From contig CALCRU010000044.1 of the NCBI GenBank assembly GCA_937894335.1, positions 1-64,000 of the forward strand: a stretch of DNA of 64,000 nt. Direction: 5' to 3'. Made by a program: the position numbers and the translations under genes. The DNA is from an uncultured Treponema sp. GTDB lineage: Bacteria; Spirochaetota; Spirochaetia; Treponematales; Treponemataceae. This document shows, piece after piece, positions 16,264-24,062 of the stretch. The notes beneath the pieces are model-generated. The model worked only from the letters and a program-made list of their open reading frames with translations, was not told the DNA's origin and ran no database searches. Numbering within the stretch: position 1 is the stretch's first letter; the number at the start of each line of letters is the position of its first letter.

Positions 16264-16457
16264 CAAAACCACAGAAACGAAACCGCACATTTGTCGAATG
16301 GTACGAAAACGCAGGCTGCGGACGACAAATTTGTATCGGAAAAACTGAAGAAGAAAAACTGGAAATTGCTTTTGTTGAGGGAATGAAAGTTGTTTTAACT
16401 TGTTTCGGACTTTGTAGGAAATCTACAAAAAAAATGCTTATGGCCAAGGAGAAATGA
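16260..16457 (+). CDS. hypothetical small phage protein
   Basis: 65 residues, basic, three cysteines in the pattern GCGRQIC and CFGLC; no family recognised. Coupled to the upstream gene by a four-base overlap and three bases from the next. Confidence 0.5.
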   Translation: MTKPQKRNRTFVEWYENAGCGRQICIGKTEEEKLEIAFVEGMKVVLTCFGLCRKSTKKMLMAKEK

Positions 16458-16460
16458 ACA

Positions 16461-16832
16461 ATGCTTAACTTTATACTCACAAATTACTGGTGGAATGAAT
16501 ATGAATCAGGAAGAAAAACACATGAATACCGCATCAGAAACGCTTATTGGGATCCAAGAGTCAGAAATGCGCTTATCCAAAAATTCGGTGAAGAAAAAGG
16601 ATTCAACTTCTTTAGAAAGCTTACAACACCATCTTCGACAAAAGAAATCTCTGCCATAGAATTCCCCAAAAACTTAATCTTGCCCTGCCGATTCAGACGC
16701 GCTTACACATCAAAATTCGGCTTGGCAAGCATCCCTTCAATCTGCATCAAAAACGGAAAAGACACCGACTTAAAAGCAGATGATTGGGTATACGACTTTG
16801 AAATCAGTGACTTTTCATGCTTACCATTCTGA
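16461..16832 (+). CDS. hypothetical phage protein, ASCH-like at the N-terminus
   Basis: 123 residues. The start FILTNYWWNEYESGRKTHEYRI recalls the beta-strand and G-K-T-x-E-x-R pattern of ASCH domains (small RNA-binding, PUA-like folds), and a later PKNLILPCRFRRAY strand is compatible. The match is weak and the call tentative. Last but one gene of the early operon. Confidence 0.5.
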   Translation: MLNFILTNYWWNEYESGRKTHEYRIRNAYWDPRVRNALIQKFGEEKGFNFFRKLTTPSSTKEISAIEFPKNLILPCRFRRAYTSKFGLASIPSICIKNGKDTDLKADDWVYDFEISDFSCLPF

Positions 16833-16853
16833 GCATAAATACAGGGAGGAAAA

Positions 16854-17162
16854 ATGAACATAATCAGCGACAACGATATTGATGAAGACCTTGCAAAACA
16901 GTTCCTTTCAGCAACTTATGATGGCATAAATTTATTGCCCCAAGTTCCCGAAAGGTTAACAGAAAACCTTGTGGCGGCAATACTTAATGTTTCTGAACCC
17001 ACCATAAAGCGAATGAAAGAGGATAAGCAAATTGAACTAACTAAGTCTTCTATCTTGTCTTATATTAGAGGTAATTTTTTAGCATGCCGGCCCCTTGATA
17101 TGACCAGTTCGGCGAATAAAACCACCCCGAATAGCCCCATCTCCCCCCAGATGACCCCATAA
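16854..17162 (+). CDS. small helix-turn-helix protein at the prophage end
   Basis: 102 residues after a good ribosome site (GGGAGG). The middle contains a helix-turn-helix (LVAAILNVSEPTIKRMKEDK) of excisionase/HTH_17 type; the C-terminal 25 residues are proline/serine/threonine-rich and low complexity. It is the last phage gene, about 50 bases from the inferred right end, so its tail may overlap the transposase-binding end sequences. Confidence 0.65.
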   Translation: MNIISDNDIDEDLAKQFLSATYDGINLLPQVPERLTENLVAAILNVSEPTIKRMKEDKQIELTKSSILSYIRGNFLACRPLDMTSSANKTTPNSPISPQMTP

Positions 17163-17201
17163 AAAACATCACCTTTTCTTATAATTTTAAATCAAAATTT
17201 T

Positions 17202-18251
17202 TTGAAAGTGACAATTGCGGAACTCAAGGAAGGTTATCTTTCTGCTGTAATTCATCAGCTTACAAAACTCATGATTGAATACAATGCCATTGTCGTTATG
17301 GAAGATTTGAACTTTGGCTTTAAGCGAGGGCGATTCCATGTGGAAAAACAGGTTTATCAGAAGTTTGAACACATGCTTATTGATAAGCTTAACTATCTTG
17401 TGTTCAAAGACCGAGGTTTAACAGAAGCGGGCGGTGTTTTAAACGGCTATCAACTTGCGGGACAGTTTGAAAGCTTCCAGAAACTTGGAAAGCAGTCTGG
17501 CATGCTCTTTTATGTTCCTGCTGGATATACTTCAAAAATTGATCCGAAAACTGGTTTTGTAAGCATGATGAACTTTAAAGATTTGACGAATGTTCACAAA
17601 AAACGTGCGTTTTTCAGCAAGTTTGATGATATTCATTTTGATGATGCAACCGGCTCTTTTGTGTTCACATTCGACTATAAGAATTTTGATGGCAAAGGAA
17701 AGGAAGAAATGAAACAGACAAAATGGTCAGTGTATTCCAAAGACAAGAGAATTGTTTACATCTCCAAAACAAAATCTTATGAAGATGTTTTGCCTACTGA
17801 AAAATTAAAGACTCTGTTTGAAAATGCCAGACTTGAATATGCGTCGGGAAATAATCTTATTGATTCAATTATGGAAATTGGCGCGGATTTAAAAGACGGA
17901 GCAAAGCCTTCAAAAGAAATTGCAGATTTCTGGGATGGGCTTCTTTATAATTTCAAGTTGATTTTGCAGATGCGAAATTCAAATTCCAAAACAGGAGAGG
18001 ATTACATTATCTCTCCAGTTATGGCAGATGATGGTACTTTCTTTGATTCACGTGAAGAATTCAAAAAAGGAGAGAATGCAAAACTTCCTGTTGATGCAGA
18101 CGCAAACGGTGCATATCATATTGCGCTTAAGGGATTGTCGCTGATAAATAAGATAAATCTTGCAGATGAAGATGAACTTAAGAATCTAAAAATATCAATG
18201 AGTAATGCTGACTGGTTCAAGTTTGCGCAAGAGAAGGCTTATGAAAACTGA
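17202..18251 (+). pseudogene. cas12a: cas12a (type V-A effector), C-terminal remnant cut by the prophage
   Basis: About 349 residues match the last third of Cas12a: RuvC-II with its catalytic glutamate (VVMEDLNFGF), the bridge region, the Nuc domain with its arginine (LQMRNS) and RuvC-III with DADANGAYHIALKG. Missing are the WED, REC and PI regions and RuvC-I with its aspartate, some 900 residues. The homology begins at IAELKEGYLS right beside the prophage end; the TTG at 17202 lies at the junction, not at a native start. The N-terminal part should lie beyond the left prophage end, outside the window. The fragment cannot process crRNA or cut DNA alone. Its remaining catalytic residues are intact, which suggests recent disruption. 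Confidence 0.92.
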
Positions 18252-18531
18252 CGAAGACAAATCCCTCCAGCAGATAAAGCTTTTTGAAGACAGTAAAATC
18301 CGCTCGGTTTGGGATGAAAAAGAAGAGCAGTGGTATTTTTCTGTGGTGGATGTGGTAGCCGTTCTTACGGAAAGCGTGAATCCCCGGGACTATTGGTTCA
18401 AGATGAAAAAGCGCGTCCATTCAGAAGATGGAATTGAGTTGTCGACAATTTGTCGACAACTGAAAATGCAGTCTCCTGATGGAAAAATGAGTGAAACTGA
18501 CGCCGCAAATGTTAAGGCTCTTCCACGATGA
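18241..18531 (+). pseudogene. Bro-N domain fragment between cas12a and cas4
   Basis: 96 residues starting at ATG 18241, overlapping the end of cas12a by 11 bases. Residues 12-90 match the Bro-N domain found in phage antirepressors and BRO-family proteins (KIRSVWDEKEEQWYFSVVDV, NPRDYWFKMKKRV, ELSTICRQLKM). The domain normally continues for another 100 or more residues; here the frame stops after VKALPR and cas4 begins within 20 bases. It is either a decayed phage-type gene or a short domain kept in the operon. It could also be translated by coupling to cas12a. Confidence 0.7.
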
Positions 18532-18548
18532 TTTGAACGGTGACCAGG

Positions 18549-19130
18549 ATGGAACTCTACCTAAAAATCAGCTACCTGAATGATTTTATTTTCTGTCCTC
18601 TTTCCATTTACTATCATCAGTTGTACGGTGAACTTTCGGAGCGCATGTATTACGGAAGCGCGCAGTTAGACGGAAAGGCAGCACATTCTGCGATAGACGA
18701 ACAGCGTTATTCAACTCACAAAAATATTTTGCAGGGAATGGACATTTATTCCAGCGAGTACAACCTGTGTGGCAAAATAGATTTGTTCGATACAGAAAAA
18801 GGACTTTTAACTGAACGCAAAAAACACATCGACACAATTTATGATGGCTATATTTTTCAACTCTATGCTCAATGTTTGTGTTTAAGAGAAATGGGCTACA
18901 CGGTAAAGTCAATGCGTTTTTATTCCAGTGATAACAACAAAGTGTATCCTGTTGCACTTCCTGAAGAAAACAAAGAAATGCTTGAAAAATTCAAGGCGAC
19001 AAACAAGGCAATGCAAAGTTTTTTGCCTGCTTCCTATGAGCCCGAAAATGAAGACAAGTGCCGTCATTGCATTTATAACGATTTTTGCGACAGGCCTCTT
19101 GCGCCAAAAGCCTATTGCGGCGGTTTTTAG
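18549..19130 (+). CDS. cas4: CRISPR-associated Cas4 exonuclease
   Basis: 193 residues from ATG 18549. The RecB-like nuclease core includes CGKIDLF and the ERKK motif, and an iron-sulfur cluster is predicted from C16 and the C-terminal C171, C174 and C180. Cas4 trims prespacers and sets PAM choice and orientation, working with Cas1-Cas2 during spacer acquisition. The gene is intact, 12 bases before cas1. A GTG nine bases upstream is the alternative start; neither has a strong ribosome site, so coupling to the upstream frame is possible. Confidence 0.9.
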   Translation: MELYLKISYLNDFIFCPLSIYYHQLYGELSERMYYGSAQLDGKAAHSAIDEQRYSTHKNILQGMDIYSSEYNLCGKIDLFDTEKGLLTERKKHIDTIYDGYIFQLYAQCLCLREMGYTVKSMRFYSSDNNKVYPVALPEENKEMLEKFKATNKAMQSFLPASYEPENEDKCRHCIYNDFCDRPLAPKAYCGGF

Positions 19131-19142
19131 CGGAGCAAGTTT

Positions 19143-20119
19143 ATGATGAGTACGCGGGATTTTGAGTTCAAGCAGATTGCGTTTGTCTTTACCGATGAAG
19201 GAGAAAAAATTAGTTTTAAGAATGACAATCTTTTGATTACTGGCCCAGATGGAAAAGTAAAGCATCAGTCAACTTGCTACAGGCTCTTTTTGCTTTTTAT
19301 CTGCGGCGATTACTGCCTTACAACGGGCTTGCTTGACCGTTCCAAAAAGTTCGGATTTACAATCGTCTTTATGACTCCAAATCTTCGGGTAACTGCAATG
19401 CTTCCTTCAAAAGCAGAAGGAAATGTTTTGCTCAGAAAAAAACAGTATGACTATAACAAAACTGATATTGCGGCACATGTCATTTCGAATAAGATTCATA
19501 ATCAATGTTCACTTCTAAAGAAAAAACGAAAGAAAACAGAAGAGAAAAAGAAGTCATAAAAAAACTTGAACAGTTTGAAAAAGATGTCTTAAAGCCTGAT
19601 TTGACCGGCCAGGAAATTATGGGAATAGAAGGAATCTGCGCAAAACTATATTTTAAATCTTTATTTGCAGAGTATGAATGGAAAAGCCGTCAACCCAGGA
19701 CAAAATGCGACATGACAAATACGCTCATGGATATAGGTTACACAATTCTCTTTAACATTATAAATGCCCTGCTTGAAATGTATGGTTTTGATGTGTATGT
19801 GGGAATTCTGCATACTCAGTTTTTTCATCGTAAATCACTTGTCTGCGATTTGGAAGAACCCTTCCGCCCTATTGTGGATGCTGCAATTTTAAAGGCCTTG
19901 AATCTTGGGCAAGTGAGCGAAAATGATTTTTGGAAAAATCAGAACCAGTATATTCTGCCTTGGAAAAATTCAAAGAAATATGTTGGAGTAATTCTTAACG
20001 CACTTATGGAATACAAGAATGAAATTTTCATTTATCTGCAATCTTATTACCGCGCTTTTATAAGAGACAAATCTGCAGAAGAATTTCCTGTTTTTGATTT
20101 ATTTGATGAGGAGGAATAA
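19143..20119 (+). pseudogene. cas1: cas1 (type V-A integrase), split by a frameshift
   Basis: Two overlapping frames together make one Cas1 of about 325 residues. The first (19143-19559) covers the N-terminal domain and runs to SNKIHNQCSLLKKKRKKTEE before going off frame; the second (open from 19505 to 20119) continues with EVIKKLEQFEK and carries the catalytic glutamate (IMGIEGICAKLYF) and histidine/acid region (GILHTQFFHRK, DLEEPFRP). Adding one A to the five-A run at 19545-19549 would restore the frame. As read, no active integrase is made from a single frame. A sequencing or assembly error, or slippage on the A-rich stretch, could rescue it. Confidence 0.88.
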
Positions 20120-20121
20120 AA

Positions 20122-20397
20122 ATGCTTTTGATTAGTTATGATATCAGCAACGATAAAGTACGAACTAAATTTTCGAAATATCTTTCAAAGTTTGGATTCC
20201 GCCTACAGTATTCCGTTTTTGAGATAACAAACAGTGATACTGTATTGAAAAATATTGAAGCGGAAATTCAAAATACTTACATGAAGACCTTTACAGAAGA
20301 GGATTCTATCATTATATTTAACTTGTCGGAAACATGCAAAAAAACATGCTACGGCTTTGCCAAAAACGAAGAAAAAGAAGTCTTTGTAATTGGCTAA
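20122..20397 (+). CDS. cas2: CRISPR-associated Cas2
   Basis: 91 residues, complete. The N-terminus LLISYDISND has the conserved aspartate of the ferredoxin-fold Cas2, which dimerises and bridges two Cas1 dimers during spacer integration. It starts two bases after the cas1 stop and ends 118 bases before the first repeat, the standard place. Confidence 0.9.
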   Translation: MLLISYDISNDKVRTKFSKYLSKFGFRLQYSVFEITNSDTVLKNIEAEIQNTYMKTFTEEDSIIIFNLSETCKKTCYGFAKNEEKEVFVIG

Positions 20398-20515
20398 AAG
20401 TTGCAAACCCTGGGTCTTACTGGAGTTTTTTATGAAAAAACAAGCATTTTCGTCAATTTTGACTGTAACAAATGCAAAAAACAGCAAGATACAGTACCGT
20501 TGTACATCGCGAAGG
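20398..20515 (+). promoter_or_regulatory. CRISPR leader
   Basis: 118 AT-rich bases between cas2 and the first repeat, with no gene. By position it should hold the array promoter and the Cas1-Cas2 docking site; no clear -35/-10 pair is visible. Confidence 0.6.
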
Positions 20516-21414
20516 GTTTGAACTTCATATTAAATTTCTACTGTTGTAGATAGCATTGCCATTGTATCAGTATCAAGTTTGAACTTCATATTAAATTTCT
20601 ACTGTTGTAGATTTGATTACGATTTCGTCCATGTCTTGTTTGAACTTCATATTAAATTTCTACTGTTGTAGATTCAATATCGCAATCGTCCACTCCCATG
20701 TTTGAACTTCATATTAAATTTCTACTGTTGTAGATCAACATCGTTGCGAGCGTGAGCTAATGTTTGAACTTCATATTAAATTTCTACTGTTGTAGATAGA
20801 GCGTCATACACGTCTTTCTTGTGTTTGAACTTCATATTAAATTTCTACTGTTGTAGATGAGGGTTTTTTGGTTCAGATGTAATGTTTGAACTTCATATTA
20901 AATTTCTACTGTTGTAGATTTAGACCTTCTTTTACTTGACATGCAGTTTGAACTTCATATTAAATTTCTACTGTTGTAGATAGATATACAACATCCTTTG
21001 GCTCAAAGTTTGAACTTCATATTAAATTTCTACTGTTGTAGATATAATCAAAATCTTGCTCATCAGAAGTTTGAACTTCATATTAAATTTCTACTGTTGT
21101 AGATCATACCGATTTACAGTTTCTTTCGTTGTTTGAACTTCATATTAAATTTCTACTGTTGTAGATTATGGCGGTTAAACCGTAAACTACAGAGTTTGAA
21201 CTTCATATTAAATTTCTACTGTTGTAGATAAAATTGGCAGCCAGCGTTGAAGGTGGTTTGAACTTCATATTAAATTTCTACTGTTGTAGATGCTAAACAG
21301 TCTGAACAGTCCGCTAGTTTGAACTTCATATTAAATTTCTACTGTTGTAGATATAGAACAGGAAGTTATAAAATTGTAGTTTGAACTTCATATTAAATTT
21401 CTACTGTTGTAGAT
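20516..21414 (+). CRISPR. type V-A CRISPR array, 15 repeats, 14 spacers
   Basis: Fifteen identical 36-base repeats start with GTTTGAACTTCATATTAAAT and end with TTCTACTGTTGTAGAT, the conserved Cas12a crRNA handle (stem TCTAC/GTAGA). Spacers are 25-27 bases, all different. The last repeat (21379-21414) shows no decay, so the array has not drifted much. Direction is from cas2, with new spacers expected at 20552. No spacer has a full match that I could see in this window. Confidence 0.98.
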
Positions 21415-21429
21415 TATAAGGGAGGTATT

Positions 21430-21624
21430 TTGAAGTATACAGTTGAAGTAATAAGGGCGAAGGACGGCTTGAAAAAGTCCTGCATAACAAGCGACTGCAC
21501 AACGGAAGAAGAACAAAAAAAATGTTTCAATTCCTATGACTTGTTTTACAGGGCTGGACAATTCAAGGCGTATAAAATCACTGATGAAAACGGACTTGTT
21601 GCCGTGAAAAAAGGCGACATCTGA
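21430..21624 (+). CDS. small protein gene directly behind the array
   Basis: 64 residues starting at TTG 21430, with GGGAGGT four bases upstream and only 15 bases after the last repeat. The product is soluble and lysine-rich (MKYTVEVIRAKDG... ), ending VAVKKGDI. No family recognised. It is closed by a strong terminator. Array transcripts could run into it. Confidence 0.5.
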   Translation: MKYTVEVIRAKDGLKKSCITSDCTTEEEQKKCFNSYDLFYRAGQFKAYKITDENGLVAVKKGDI

Positions 21625-21650
21625 TTTTTAAATTTGCCCTTCGGTTTAAA

Positions 21651-21682
21651 GGCGGTTGCTATTTACGGCAACCGCCTTTTTT
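21651..21682 (+). terminator. intrinsic terminator after the 64-residue gene
   Basis: Stem GGCGGTTGC / GCAACCGCC with an eight-base loop, then six T. Confidence 0.85.
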
Positions 21683-21723
21683 ATTTTCTGCTATCCGAAA
21701 TTCAGGAAAGGACAACTTGAAAA

Positions 21724-21831
21724 ATGGCAATGGAAATTGCAAGGGAATTTACAGAAACGGAAGCCCCAGAATTGGTAAGGCTTCTTGATGACAGAACAGA
21801 AAGGGAAGTATACAAACTTCTTTCAGTATAG
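21724..21831 (+). CDS. possible 35-residue peptide
   Basis: ATG 21724 lies 12 bases after AGGAAAGG. The acidic, helical product (MAMEIAREFTETEAPELVRL...) has no recognised family. It might be the truncated start of a longer lost gene. Confidence 0.35.
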   Translation: MAMEIAREFTETEAPELVRLLDDRTEREVYKLLSV

Positions 21832-21934
21832 AATTTCATGCTTGCCGTATTGCTACATGAATTCTGGTGTTCGTACAAGTATACAGGACGCATTCCGGCA
21901 TAAAGGCAGGCATAAAGCCTGCAAGGGGGTAATT

Positions 21935-22036
21935 ATGGCAAGGTTAAAGGGCATGTACGCTACAAACGCACACATCTTTCTGATGATGGAAGGCTGGCAC
22001 TTAGAGTTTGAACTTCATATTATTCTACTGTTGTAG
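21935..22036 (+). pseudogene. short frame running into the orphan CRISPR repeat
   Basis: ATG 21935 follows AAGGGGGT. After MARLKGMYATNAHIFLMMEG the frame enters the degenerate repeat at 22006, which encodes the last ten residues and the stop. It therefore looks like a gene whose 3' part was replaced by repeat DNA. Confidence 0.4.
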
Positions 22037-22038
22037 AT
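22006..22038 (+). repeat. orphan degenerate CRISPR repeat
   Basis: 33 bases matching the array repeat except for loss of three bases in the AT-rich middle (TATTATTCTAC in place of TATTAAATTTCTAC). The crRNA hairpin CTACTGTTGTAG is intact. It lies 591 bases past the last array repeat, same orientation, and overlaps the 3' end of the opposing membrane-protein gene. Confidence 0.9.
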
Positions 22039-22697
22039 CTCCAGTTCCCTCGCCACAGGGCAAGGCTGAATCCCCAAGTGACCAGTGCAATGAAGATGAT
22101 TACCAAGGGCATGAAGGCGATGTTGCCGCTGGGGAGGAAGCCGTACCAGTCGCAGCGAGAGGTGGCTTTGCCGTTTTCTAGGTGGAGCATGATGTTGGTG
22201 CAGTAGAAGACGGTATAAAGTAGCATGGGAACTGTACCCAAAAGCGTTAGGCGCAAGGGGATGTCTGGGGTGCGTTCAAAGAAGATGAATGTTACAATGC
22301 AAAGTACCGGTATTAAAAAATGCATGAAGAGGTTGCTGTTCAAAAAGAGAGAAAAATATCCGTTTGAGGATGTGGGGGCCAAAAAGAAAACAGTTACCAT
22401 CACGGTTAGTGTTACGCCAGCTGTGGCTGCAAGCTTTAAAATGTAAAGCCAGCGGGGAAGCCCGACCGTATTTTCCTTTCTATGACAGAGGAAATAAACG
22501 AGGGCCACAAAAGAAACTATTCCAGCAAAGACATTTGAATCAACTGTAAAGTACTTGAATTCTGCAAAACCCATTGCGGTAAACTGGGAAGAGGGTCCCA
22601 TAAAGCTGAATCCAACGAACATTGCCGTTGCAGAAAAAGTGGCAAGTGCAAAGATAAGCGCATTCAGTATGCAGGCTGTTTTTTGTCTTGCATTCAC
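22020..22697 (-). CDS. Pr6Pr-like polytopic membrane protein
   Basis: 225 residues with six predicted membrane helices and the motif FKYFTVDSNVFAG, typical of the Pr6Pr/FAR-17a-like bacterial membrane family of unknown function. The last residues (RSTTVE) and the stop codon come from the orphan CRISPR repeat read in reverse, so the original C-terminus may have been longer. Overlaps the RelA/SpoT-domain gene by four bases. Confidence 0.7.
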   Translation of the reverse strand: MNARQKTACILNALIFALATFSATAMFVGFSFMGPSSQFTAMGFAEFKYFTVDSNVFAGIVSFVALVYFLCHRKENTVGLPRWLYILKLAATAGVTLTVMVTVFFLAPTSSNGYFSLFLNSNLFMHFLIPVLCIVTFIFFERTPDIPLRLTLLGTVPMLLYTVFYCTNIMLHLENGKATSRCDWYGFLPSGNIAFMPLVIIFIALVTWGFSLALWRGNWRSTTVE

Positions 22698-23740
22698 TTT
22701 AATATTACCTCGTTTGCATAGCGTTCCGCCCGTGAGGCGTCTTTTGTTGAGATATAGAAAAATTCTTTTGCCTGTTCCCTACTGTATCCTTTAAGCACAA
22801 GTTCGGCACGGCACAAAAACCTAAGGGCTGCTGTGGAAGAAAAAATATCCAAGTCCATCTGCCCCAGAGTTTCTTCCGCCATTTGTAGGGCAAGGGGTGC
22901 GTCTTCTTCTAGCATTTTTTGCAGGTCGCCAAGGGTTTCTTTCTTAAGCCAGGCAAACTGTTCCAAATAACTTTCCGCAGAATCATCATAAATTTCTGCG
23001 TTGCACAGTTTTGCAATCTGTTCAAGGAAAGAGCGCATATTCCTGCTGTAGCGCATGTATTCTCCAAGCGAAACGGAATCTATGCGGATGTCGTTTGCGT
23101 CATCATTCATTATTTTTGTGTGGACTTCTTCGGTATAGTTTGCAACGGTGTCTCGAATACGCATAAAGTGTTCATCTGCAATTTCAAGAAGTCCGGCTAG
23201 ACGAGAAAAATCTCTTGAAACGGCACGAGGCACTCCAAACTTTGTCTTGTAGCCCAAATCGTGGTCCATTACCGCCCACACATGCTGCATAAGCGAGCAC
23301 ATTTGAACTTCAAATCGCTTGTTCAAAAGTTCCTTGGGAATGCTTCCGTCGTCCCTAAGCGAGCAGATGTAATGAACAGAAAGATAGCCAAATGAATTTA
23401 TGTCTAGGATTTTTCTTTTGTCTATTGATTCTTTCCAGTCTACATCAAAAAGTTTTTCAACACTGTCTGCAACAGTATCCACATCATCAGAAAAATAACA
23501 GATTACCCTTATGCCAAGAATGTCTGTTATGTCGGAAAGAGAAGTGTACTTGTCGCCCTTTCGTTCAAGTTTTCCAGCAAGACTTTTTTCTGCCTTTATG
23601 CGGTGGTTTATTCCGTAGACAGGCACGCTGCTGCTCTTTACCGCCCCGGAAATTTTTTCTACAGCAATTTCTTCTATCTGTTCAAAAAGTGATTTTTGCG
23701 TGCGGTACTGCTCAAGTATTTCTTTGCCTTTGGAACTCAT
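22694..23740 (-). CDS. RelA/SpoT-domain protein, possible small (p)ppGpp synthetase
   Basis: 348 residues. The synthetase-type domain lies at about residues 35-200, with ITDILGIRVICYF, GYLSVHYI, EVQMCSLMQHVWAVMDHDLGYK. No HD hydrolase, TGS or ACT domain is seen, so it is a single-domain alarmone-synthetase-like protein with a helical C-terminal half. Expected reaction: transfer of pyrophosphate from ATP to GDP/GTP; activity is not certain for every member. Followed by the membrane-protein gene; separate from the STAS genes by only 10 bases. Confidence 0.8.
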   Translation of the reverse strand: MSSKGKEILEQYRTQKSLFEQIEEIAVEKISGAVKSSSVPVYGINHRIKAEKSLAGKLERKGDKYTSLSDITDILGIRVICYFSDDVDTVADSVEKLFDVDWKESIDKRKILDINSFGYLSVHYICSLRDDGSIPKELLNKRFEVQMCSLMQHVWAVMDHDLGYKTKFGVPRAVSRDFSRLAGLLEIADEHFMRIRDTVANYTEEVHTKIMNDDANDIRIDSVSLGEYMRYSRNMRSFLEQIAKLCNAEIYDDSAESYLEQFAWLKKETLGDLQKMLEEDAPLALQMAEETLGQMDLDIFSSTAALRFLCRAELVLKGYSREQAKEFFYISTKDASRAERYANEVILK

Positions 23741-23749
23741 GGCTTTTTC

Positions 23750-24052
23750 CTACAGTATCTTTAAGAAAATATCCGCTCCGGTAACTTCAAAAACCTGACG
23801 GCAGAATTTGCTAGGACTTCTGATTATCATTTCCCTTCCTTCGCGCATGTTTTTTTGCGCCGACAAAAGTACTCTAACGCCTGCACTGGAAATGTATTCC
23901 AAGGCCTGCATGTCTAGCACCACAAGTTTTATCGCACCTAGGGAAAGATTATGTTCAAGTTCCTCCTCTAGTTTTTCCGCCGCATTTACATCAAGCCGAC
24001 CAGAAAGGACCAGTTCTACAACATTGTTTTTTCTTGTTTCGGTAATTTGCAT
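23750..24052 (-). CDS. STAS-domain anti-anti-sigma factor
   Basis: 100 residues, a single STAS domain. LEYISSAGVRVLL around S55/S56 is the phosphorylation motif of SpoIIAA/RsbV-type proteins, which bind an anti-sigma kinase when dephosphorylated. Next to a second STAS gene and an RsbU-like phosphatase, so a partner-switching module; no kinase gene is seen nearby. Confidence 0.88.
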   Translation of the reverse strand: MQITETRKNNVVELVLSGRLDVNAAEKLEEELEHNLSLGAIKLVVLDMQALEYISSAGVRVLLSAQKNMREGREMIIRSPSKFCRQVFEVTGADIFLKIL

Positions 24053-24062
24053 GGCAGATCCC

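Larger units (their letters stand above)
1..17213. mobile_element. Mu-like transposable prophage, right-hand part (left part beyond window)
   Basis: The element carries a DDE transposase of MuA type, a MuB-type ATPase, GemA, Gam, DUF3486 and a gp28-like terminase, the set that defines transposable Mu-like phages. The right boundary is set by the abrupt start of cas12a homology at about 17205-17214. Mu-type ends finish in CA, and a CA at 17212-17213 directly precedes the codons for IAELKEGYLS of Cas12a, so 17213 is my best estimate; a CA at 17168 is an alternative. The early operon runs toward the prophage end and the repressor is internal, the reverse of Mu but like the BcepMu arrangement. 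The left end and its 5-bp target duplication lie outside the window. Confidence 0.88.

Noticed and set aside
17163..17205. Prophage end at the CA of 17168
   Set aside because: Possible, but the 40 following bases give no Cas12a-like residues, whereas Cas12a similarity begins exactly after the CA at 17212-17213.
17202..18251. The 349-residue frame as a complete miniature Cas12-type nuclease
   Set aside because: It lacks RuvC-I and all crRNA- and PAM-binding parts, its first residues are mid-domain Cas12a sequence, and it starts at the prophage boundary. A remnant explains it fully.
18605..18957. Minus-strand frames opposite cas4 and cas1 as candidate antitoxins or anti-CRISPRs
   Set aside because: No start signals, cysteine- and phenylalanine-rich shadow composition, and the plus strand is clearly coding.
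20485..20515. A degenerate extra repeat in the leader (GTACCGTTGTACAT resembles the crRNA hairpin)
   Set aside because: Only the stem-like part is similar, the upstream half of the repeat is absent, and only about ten bases separate it from the first true repeat.
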